The notes under the pieces were generated by a model that was not told the DNA's origin, searched no databases, and saw only the letters and a program-made list of their open reading frames with translations. From Bimastos eiseni (taxonomy: Eukaryota; Annelida; Clitellata; Crassiclitellata; Lumbricidae): a stretch of DNA of 64,000 nt. The position numbers and the translations under genes were made by a program. The stretch is from NCBI GenBank assembly GCA_959347315.1, contig OY365807.1:33477660-33541659 (forward strand), written 5' to 3'. Of the stretch, positions 57,018 to 64,000 are shown in pieces (the first letter of the stretch is position 1; each line of letters opens with the position of its first letter).

Positions 57018-58256
57018 TCAGCATGTATGTTTTGACGGGTGAGGCTCGTCAACTGTTGGTGATAGCCGTTCATAGTGTTCTTGTAACTTTTTAAGCAGAT
57101 CTTCATGTAGAAGTTTGCAGAATGAAGCAGAGATCGTAATCGTGTCGTACCATGTTGACTGTGGAATAGTTAGAGCGACAGTTTCATCAGGATTATCACA
57201 GAATCGATTGACTCCGTCGTTTACTCTTCGAAAGTGCTCCACCTCTTTCCAGAATTCCTGTCCCTGGTGATTCAGTCTTGTCCATAGACTTGTGTTGAAA
57301 TGGTTATAGAGCATGTAATCTACTTTACTCCAGCGTTTGTATCTGTCTACGAGCATTGCGTCTGTTTGGTTTCGGTGTCCGTATCGTAACTGGTTGGATG
57401 CTGAGAACAGGATGTCCTTGAGCGTCCAGCACATGAGCCTTCGAAGCAGGACCATTGATTCGTGGAAGTACTCTGTAATCAAAACAAAGTGGAAGTCTCC
57501 ATCCAGTCTTTTAATCCAGGTCTCGATGAAGTCACTGTCGTCGGACATGTCACGAGTGTCTGGGAGAAACCCTGTGGGGAACCCAAGGTTGTATGACATG
57601 AGGTTTCTGGTCATGGAAAAGCCGTCTGGTATACAGTACCTAGTCTTGGATGATGTCAGCGACATGTACACAGTCTCGTATCTGTCCATGTTTTCGAGGT
57701 ACTCTCGAAGAGGATCGTTTGACTTGATGCCGGATATGTTGAAGATATTGTAGTAATTGAGCATCGACTTGAACTGAGAGAATGGCTCTCGTAGGCTGGT
57801 TATGTAGATGCTATCGGAAGGCATGATCCCTCGCAGAATATCTCTATTGTACACTGCGTGCTCACAGAGGATGTTAAAGAAACCGGATTTAGATGGACGA
57901 TACAACGTGTCCTCGATTTCATATGGCCACCCTACGTATATGCGGTTCTTGGGTGGTAGTACGAACGAGAGGTTACGTTCAAAACCAAAGCGCCTCAGTA
58001 CAGCAGTCAGAGTTGTACTTGCACATTTTATCATTTTGATGTAGACAAAATTCCTTGTCTCTACGCAAGCGGGTTGTCGGAAGCTTTCAAAGTGGTCGTG
58101 AATTTCCTTTTGTTGAAGTCTGTCCTTGTCATCGGGTTGGACGTCGTGGTAAATCCACACGAAGCCAAACATGAATGCAAGAACTATGACGCAGGCGATG
58201 TTTGACCTGCGACGTTGTCGCCGACAGAGGCTCAGCGCATAGGAAAAGATGCCCAT
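57018..58256 (-). CDS. Galactose 3-O-sulfotransferase family protein (single exon)
   Basis: 412 residues, a usual length for the family. Predicted type II Golgi membrane enzyme that transfers sulfate from PAPS to the 3-hydroxyl of galactose on glycolipids or glycoproteins. A short basic cytoplasmic end (RRQRRR, 12-17) precedes a membrane segment (about 19-37). The PAPS-binding loop is KMIKCASTTL (74-83), followed by CEHAVYNRDI (131-140) and the 3'-phosphate-binding TSLREPFSQF (153-162). The catalytic half ends around SKVDYMLYNHFN. Potential N-glycosylation sites include NLS and NIS. The acceptor sugar cannot be predicted, because GAL3ST paralogues share these motifs. It converges with PPM1G, with about 1.8 kb between the stop codons. 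No splice signal is needed within the coding part; an upstream untranslated exon is possible. Confidence 0.88.
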   Translation of the reverse strand: MGIFSYALSLCRRQRRRSNIACVIVLAFMFGFVWIYHDVQPDDKDRLQQKEIHDHFESFRQPACVETRNFVYIKMIKCASTTLTAVLRRFGFERNLSFVLPPKNRIYVGWPYEIEDTLYRPSKSGFFNILCEHAVYNRDILRGIMPSDSIYITSLREPFSQFKSMLNYYNIFNISGIKSNDPLREYLENMDRYETVYMSLTSSKTRYCIPDGFSMTRNLMSYNLGFPTGFLPDTRDMSDDSDFIETWIKRLDGDFHFVLITEYFHESMVLLRRLMCWTLKDILFSASNQLRYGHRNQTDAMLVDRYKRWSKVDYMLYNHFNTSLWTRLNHQGQEFWKEVEHFRRVNDGVNRFCDNPDETVALTIPQSTWYDTITISASFCKLLHEDLLKKLQEHYERLSPTVDEPHPSKHTC

Positions 58257-58730
58257 AACTGTTCGTTCGAAAGGCCTTTAGCAATCGTTCCTCGTTCTCG
58301 TGTGGACAATGCATTACCAACTTTCTAATGTGGTTAATCGACGCATGGACATCTCGTCTGTAAAATTCGTTATCAGCTTCAGATAACGACCGTGCAAACA
58401 CTAGCGGTAGGCCTACATGCTTGGACTTCTGACATCTGAAACCTAGTAGGCCTATGAACAAAAAACAGAAATATCAAGTAAGACCGTTGACTTCCCACGT
58501 ACCCCACTGTGGGCCCAAGACGCCCATTTGCCCCATTCATAAACCAGGAACCGTCAACGAATCGGTAATGTTGTCGTTTGCTTTGTGGACTCCAAGTAAG
58601 GCGAGTGTCTTCATGCGTTGCATTTGTGAGCCTGCAGAGTATGTATGCCTCCAGCGTGATAAAGTGACTAAGAAGTATTGCGCAGGTCTTTACATTTAGC
58701 AGAGGCTTCTCTGGTCAAATGATTATAATA

Positions 58731-60100
58731 CACGGTGTCCAATAAGTTCGTGAACGATTTTGCTAGTTTGTTTAAAAAAACACAACAAAGAGCAATAATT
58801 ATTGTACCATTTAATAGGCAATAGTGTTGCCTTTGCTGGATATAACAGCTTTCATTCGTCTGGGCAAAGATTCGATGAGGTTGTGCAAAGTTTCAACCGA
58901 TATCGAATTCCATGCTTTTCGCAAACGACGTTATAGCTGAGCAGGAGTCTTTGGTTCAGGATCTTTGTAGACACTGCTTGAAAGTATACTCCAGAGATTT
59001 TCAATCGGTGAGAGATCAGGAGAGTTGGGAGGCCAGTTTTCAATGTAGTTAGGAATATTTTCGTTCAGCCATGCTCGCGAAACAGCATATGTATGTGCTC
59101 GCACACCATCCTGCTGGAAAACGCTACCGGCGTTGTCAGTGAAGAGACGACGTTTCGAGATCGTTCCAGAAGTGTCCAGTCTCGCGTAAACTGGTTTTAA
59201 TTCCTTCTTTAAAATGTTATTGATATAATACTCCGAGTTAATTGATGTATGCTGAGGTACAAAATGTAGTCGCGTTAATCCTGAGGCTGTCATATCTCCC
59301 CACACAAGAACAGTCGGACTAAACTTGACCTGCGAGGCGACAGGAACATTTTCTGCTTGCGAACCCCAAACGGTGTCATTGCGTGAGTTTGGAACATAGA
59401 ACACTTGGTACGGCGATTCGTCACTAAATAGAACATTAGACCAGTCTTCGAATTTCCAATGTCTATGCTGCCGCGCGAATAACAACCGTTTTTTCCTCTG
59501 AGCGTCTGTTAGCAATGGCGCCTTTCTGCGTTTCCAACATCTCCACATCAGCTCCACTTTCATGTAATTTCTGATTGTTTCTTTGTTGCCCTTCACTCCA
59601 CCTGCCTTGAGAGATTTTTCTATCTGTCTCAATCCAAATCCTCGTCTGTATTTCACCTTTTTGATTATTTTAATAGCAGCCTGTGTCAAAATCTTTGGTC
59701 GACCGCATCGTGCATGATCGCCTAACTCGCCTTGCTTGCTTCTTTCAACCCATTTTGCTACCCAACCTTTCGATCGTCCTAATTTATCGCCTATAACGGA
59801 ATATGAATATCCATCTTCAGCAAGAATAGCAGCTTTCGAGCGTAACTGAACGTCTGCTATTTTCGACATTTCTGAGTTTGTTTACGAAAAACGATCGCGA
59901 ACTGCATAAAATTCGCTAAAAATAGCCTTTCAGCATATATTGATGACGTCATTTCCTCGTTGCAAAAAACTAGCACTTTTTACACTTTTTGGTTTCGGGA
60001 CATAAAACTCTTTCAAGTGACGTAAAAATTCTGAATGTTTGTTGCAAAAATTTTCTGCTTTCTGCAAGCAAAATCGTCCACGAACTTATTGGACACCCTA
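58731..60100 (-). mobile_element. Complete Tc1/mariner-type DNA transposon
   Basis: A 1370-bp element with inverted ends of about 34 bp (58731-58764 and 60067-60100) sharing GGTGTCCAATAAGTTCGTG, with only a few mismatches. A TA dinucleotide stands on both sides (58729-58730, 60101-60102), the target duplication expected for this superfamily. The single gene inside is the transposase on the minus strand. The close match of the two ends and the nearly clean frame indicate recent insertion. Confidence 0.92.
58931..59869 (-). pseudogene. Tc1/mariner transposase (DD35E pattern), late nonsense codon
   Basis: 312 residues are open from ATG at 59869. A paired helix-turn-helix DNA-binding region (1-110, with GRPK at 57-60) precedes the DDE catalytic core: D150 in FSDES, D254 in QQDGVRAH, E290 in SPIENLW. 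There are 35 residues between the second Asp and the Glu. A TAA at 58931-58933 stops the frame after KTPAQL. The same frame then continues 39 codons (58930-58814) with the usual family ending (NLIESLPRRMKAV) to a second TAA. The copy is therefore probably inactive through this one change; no frameshift was found. Confidence 0.9.
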
Positions 60101-61500
60101 TATATGCGGGTGTCGTCTGCTCATTGGCTTAATGCTCTGAAGTAGCTTTTATGTGATTCTGAGCAGTGACAAGGCTTACTTCAATCGACCGTTGATTTGA
60201 TTCGCCGCAAATTGAGGGCCTTCCGTTTAGCACGTGATACGGAAAACTTGCATACCACTCCCTGTGCGCATGTGAACGTTTTACACCGCTAACCTGCGTA
60301 CGCTCGCTTGACGCCCACCTACCCGATTCCTGTAGAATGGTCTATATCCGGACTAAATAGTAAACACTTTTTTTATTATGATTTTAAAACACAAATGTAA
60401 TATAGCCCAACTCTGTGAACTCGTCTCTATGTGAACATAGGTGAACATCGATCTGTTGCTCTACTAACATGAGTAATAATAGACTACTGTGCAGACTATT
60501 GTTTAGGTGGCAACAACTTCAAGAAAGCACCTCGAGTCTCCGATGGCTCAAACCTTGAGCATGCGGCAGTCTGCAATTTAGGCCAGATTTAATGATAGGT
60601 CTAGGGCAGACTGTCGAACTGGCTGCAGAGGCAACAGGTATGCAAATGTGCGATAATGTAATGTACCGTAATCGAATAATGGGTGTCTGACTGCCTGTGC
60701 TTGAACGCGAGAGCAGTTAAGTCTAAGGGCGTCTCCTAAACTGGGAAGGCGAGTCGTGAGAGGGCTAGTATGCCAGGCGTAGGGACTGTGGTAAACAGTT
60801 CCAAGTTAAGAGGCCAACGTAGACAGAGCTCCTGCATTGAACCTGATGAGCTCGGACCAACCTGAAGGCCGCTAATGGAAGATCGCAATGAGGCCCTTGA
60901 AGGTAAAGAGGGCACCAGAGTGTAAGAAAACCTGCGGTAGATGGGGTCCAACTGGGTAGTTGTGCATAAGATGATACGTTCGTTCATTCAGTCCTATTTC
61001 TATCCTATAGTAATTGCTATAGTAACTGAACTGTGACTCATTTGACGGATGGCCAATAGTGAAACATAGACAAATAATTATCCAGGTTACCTCCCATTTC
61101 CTATTATTAGAGATCCATACTCAATCTTACGCAAACAGATGTATTTGGACTGCCCCTCCTCTCCATGTGTGCGTACTATACTACCCTCATAAGAAAGAAC
61201 CACGTAACTGCAGGAAGCTGATTATTAGATAAATGCAAAAGACTAAATTTCTCTCTGCCAAGTTGATAACATATTTATATTCTCTTTTGTTTTCAACCAT
61301 TATCTGTAACAAGCAGAGCCATCAGTATTCGCCATTTTACGGAGATTTTTTAAAATATTATCTTCTCTCATTAATATGCGATTATGCGTTTTTACTTAGT
61401 ATCGGCCACTGATGATATCAAGCCAATAATTCTTAAGAACAACGCATCTGCAAAAAAATCATATTTTAAAGTGATATTATTCAACAATAATAGGCTACTT
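60101..61500. other. Intergenic DNA with dispersed repeats
   Basis: The segment 60635-60735 (GCGATAATGTAATG ... GAGAGCAGTTAAGTCTAAGG) is related to 47470-47565 in PPM1G intron 2 (GTGATAATGTAACA ... AGAGAGCAGGAAAGTCTTAA). Otherwise no gene or RNA is recognisable. Confidence 0.5.
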
Positions 61501-61516
61501 ACAGTTGAGATCACAT

Positions 61517-61855
61517 GTAATGTAAATCAAACATTTATATAGCGCCGCTCGATTCATCACATTTATATAGCGCTGCTCCAATAAGCAACTTTCTCAACGG
61601 GTGTCTGTGCTTGGCTAAGGGAACAGGAAAATCTTACGGCGTTTCCGAAACTGGCAAGGTGAAAGAGTGAGTAATATGATGTAACCAAACATTTATATAG
61701 CGCCGCTCGTATCAGCATATTTATAGGGCTGCTCGAATCAGCAGCGTTCTCAACAGGTGTCTATGCTTGGGAAAGGGAACAGGAAAATCTTACGGCGTCT
61801 CCGAAATAAAATATATGCAATGTAACCAAACATTTATGTAGCGCCTCTCGAATTG
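61517..61855. repeat. Tandem copies of a LINE/SINE-like 3' region
   Basis: CAAACATTTATATAGCGCCG starts two units of about 165 and 135 bp (61525, 61688) and a third partial one (61827). Each unit continues with AGGAAAATCTTACGGCGT. The TATATAGCGCC core is the reverse complement of the tail shared by the LINE ends above. Confidence 0.7.
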
Positions 61856-62549
61856 TATAAAAACAATAAAACAACCAAGGGGTGAAAGAACCCATAATAT
61901 TTGAAGGGTTTGAAGGCTAATACATCAAAACAGGACTTATGCAGAACAGCATGCAAAAATAATGTCCATAGAGAAATGACTAAACTAAAAGATAATAGAA
62001 AAAACGACCAGCTGCCCAGCCAGCAATGAAAATAAAATTAAGAGAAAACCAGAAAATATCGATATTTTAGACTAGCTAAACACACGAAAGGCTGATTATG
62101 AGAAGTTAGGACACTTGGTCTAGTTGACGACCCAGTAATTGGAAAGATGGATGCGTTAAATCTGCGTTCGTATTTATAGACAGCAGATATCAAACTTTAA
62201 AAAATTTACCACAATAATTACAGAATAATCTAGAATCTTTTGATTCACATTGCGTCTTAATACGATTGTTCAATATTCTGGGTCGCAATATCAAAACTAA
62301 ATAATACGTCACAGAATGTTAAAACGTGAGGCTCGCTAGTTGATTAAGCCTACAAAAACAATCATGCGATCTCTGAAACAAAGATCATTCAACTTCATTC
62401 ATATCATTCGAAATGTTTGAAATTACAATACAATAATTTTAGTTCAAATTTCGATTACCACTGCAATGTGATAAATGAATACATTAAGTTAATGTGGCAA
62501 GTAGCCCTTCCAAGCTTTTCTTTTATTATTGTTATTATTATTATGTTTA

Positions 62550-62910
62550 ATCGCCTCAGCCAACCTCCGGGCTGAGCCAACCTCGGGCTGGGCCAACAAC
62601 GGGCTGGGCCGACCTCCGTGTCTCAGCCAACCTGAGGGCCGGGCCGACCCCAGCGCCTTGGCCGACCTCTGGCTGGGCCAATCTCCGTGACACAGCCAAC
62701 CTGCGGGTCGGGCCGACCTCAGCGCCTCGGCCGACCTCTCTCAGCCAACCTCGGACTGGGCCGACTTTGTGCCTCAGCCAATTTCGGGCTGAGCCAACCT
62801 TCGCGCCTCCGCCAACGTCTGGCTGGGCCGACCTCCGTGCCACAGCCAACCTCGGGCTGGGCCGACCCGTGGGCTGGGCTGATCTTCGGGCTGGGTCAAC
62901 CTCTGCGTTT
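62550..62910. repeat. GC-rich minisatellite (GGGCTGGGCCGACCTC)
   Basis: Diverged units with CAGCCAACCTCGGGCTGGGC and GCCGACCTC landmarks over about 360 bp, starting at a short (TTA)n run. Confidence 0.85.
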
Positions 62911-63450
62911 GGCCTATTAAAGGCCTGTGCCTGCTCTGTTCAGTGGTCGAGTCTTCGTTCGTCGAGAGAGTCGAGTCCTAGTCTTCAGTCGAAGACACGT
63001 CGAGAGTCTTCATTCGTCGAGAGTCTTAGTTCGTCGGTCGAGTCTTCAGTCGTCGAGTCATCGTTCGTCGAGAGTCTTCAGCAGGAAAGCGAAAGAGAGT
63101 CTTCATTCGTCGAGAAGAGCGAGTCGAGCCTTCGAGAGAATCGAGTCTTCTGAGGTCAACCAGGAAGTCACCGCAGTCTTTGAGAGCGCAGCAGTCTTCA
63201 ATAGCAAACCAAAGAAGAAAGGAAAGTCGACAGAAACGACAGTTCGTTCGTCGAAGACAGTCCCGCTCGCCGACCGTACGATTCGTTGCAGACAGTGCAG
63301 TTCTTTTAGCGACAGTGCAGTTTCTATGCAGACAGTGCAGTTTAGTAGCGGACAGTGTCACCTAGTTTGCTGACAGTTAGGTTTTCGTTCGCAGAGTGTT
63401 GTAATAAAATTTGAAAAAGAACAAGGTCGTCGATCAGTCACCTGATAAAC
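62550..63450 (+). mobile_element. Possible LTR-like promoter/leader region
   Basis: A GC-rich tandem array is followed by TATTAAA (62911-62917) and a start-like CTGTTCAGTGG. About 450 bp of TCGTTCGTCGAGAGTC-type repeats come next, then AATAAA (63404-63409) and GGGTGCCGAACTCCACGG (near 63456), which loosely resembles a primer-binding-site junction. No internal retroelement genes follow before the window ends, so this may be a solo repeat or something else. Confidence 0.3.
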
Positions 63451-63884
63451 AACGGGTGCCGAACTCCACGGGCTCTAGGGGAAAGCTGTCCTGGTAAGCT
63501 GTTCAAGTCCCACAGGTCCATAACGCAAGTTAATAATAAGTAAAATCCGTGAAATGTTATGAAAACATTGTCCGCAAGTGCCATTTGCGCATGCGCGAGA
63601 AGCACGTGTGATGACATATAATCACGCTGTCGTACTAGGAAGAAACAACGCATGTGGAGGTGCGTTGTTCTTACTTAGTATTAGATGCCATGTCTGCAGA
63701 TACGTGGAATTATAAAGTGCTATATCTCCATGATTAATTGAGATAGAAGTTTCATACTTCCTACCAAGGTGTAAGACCATCGTAGCATGCTAAAACTGCA
63801 TCTAACTGAAAACTGCCAAATTTTCAGTTACGTGGTTCTTTCTTATAAGGGCAATATACGGATGGCACCTGAGCGCACTTTCAC

Positions 63885-64000
63885 GTGTCGTGGTGGCTGC
63901 GCTGTTGACCTCTGCTATAACCGGGATCGATTCCTAGACTTACAGCATTTGAAATCGATACAGAGCGATGGCACTGTGCAGCAACCGCTAAGGTCATCGT
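63885..64000 (+). repeat. tRNA-like SINE at the window edge
   Basis: GTGGTGGCTGCGCTGTTGAC and ACCGGGATCGATTCCTAGAC resemble A and B boxes. The unit runs off the window. Confidence 0.35.

Noticed and set aside
58259..58461. N-terminal extension of the sulfotransferase
   Set aside because: The overlapping upstream frame is in a different phase; the ATG at 58256 already gives a basic segment plus membrane anchor and a normal family length.
1..64000. Assignment to a particular species or phylum
   Set aside because: Octamer density and repeat tails are suggestive but not diagnostic; PPM1G and the sulfotransferase family are too widespread to decide.

Overview
This is animal nuclear DNA, probably from a marine invertebrate. 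The genes are spread over many short exons with GT/AG introns, the intergenic DNA is full of microsatellites and transposon remnants, and there is no operon-like packing. The clade cannot be fixed from the sequence. The octamer TAGGCCTA occurs more than 30 times, and the shared repeat tails of the form GCGCTATATAAAT suggest a deuterostome-like or other marine invertebrate genome; this is only an impression.

Layout. (1) 1-27118, minus strand: a 13-exon gene reconstructed here from matching splice phases. It predicts an intact 596-residue secreted, cysteine-rich protein. The protein resembles the invertebrate ectodomain families catalogued as DUF7042-DUF7045 (named from memory). Its exons are small and far apart, so simple open-frame scanning misses them. 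Its introns hold two inverted copies of an RLE-type non-LTR retroelement embedded in TAA microsatellites, a 1.67-kb AT-rich terminal-repeat element, LINE 3' ends and long (TA)n, (CA)n and (TTA)n tracts. (2) 27119-37188: no supported gene. This stretch holds the presumed upstream region of gene 1, a long polypurine tract, a 27-bp and a 36-bp minisatellite, a terminal-inverted-repeat element, a reverse-transcriptase relic and a LINE C-terminus. (3) 37189-41138, plus: two splice-compatible mini-exons of an unrecognised small gene. Between them lies a 2.2-kb hAT-type element with a perfect 8-bp target duplication. (4) 42906-55209, plus: the complete ten-exon PPM1G orthologue (metal-dependent Ser/Thr phosphatase, 641 residues). 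(5) 57018-58256, minus: a single-exon Golgi galactose 3-O-sulfotransferase family gene, convergent with PPM1G. (6) 58731-60100: a full-length Tc1/mariner element with TA target duplication, its transposase cut by one late stop codon. (7) 60101-64000: dispersed and tandem repeats, including a GC-rich minisatellite that may belong to an LTR.

The three supported genes have unrelated roles (extracellular protein of unknown function, nuclear phosphatase, Golgi sulfotransferase), so no shared pathway is implied. The most striking result is in gene 1. Exons 2,3,5,6,7 and exons 8,9,10,11,12 repeat the same order, the same intron phases and similar peptide motifs. This indicates an ancient internal duplication of a whole exon block.

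All exon boundaries come from reading splice signals and phases by eye. They have not been checked against transcripts or databases.
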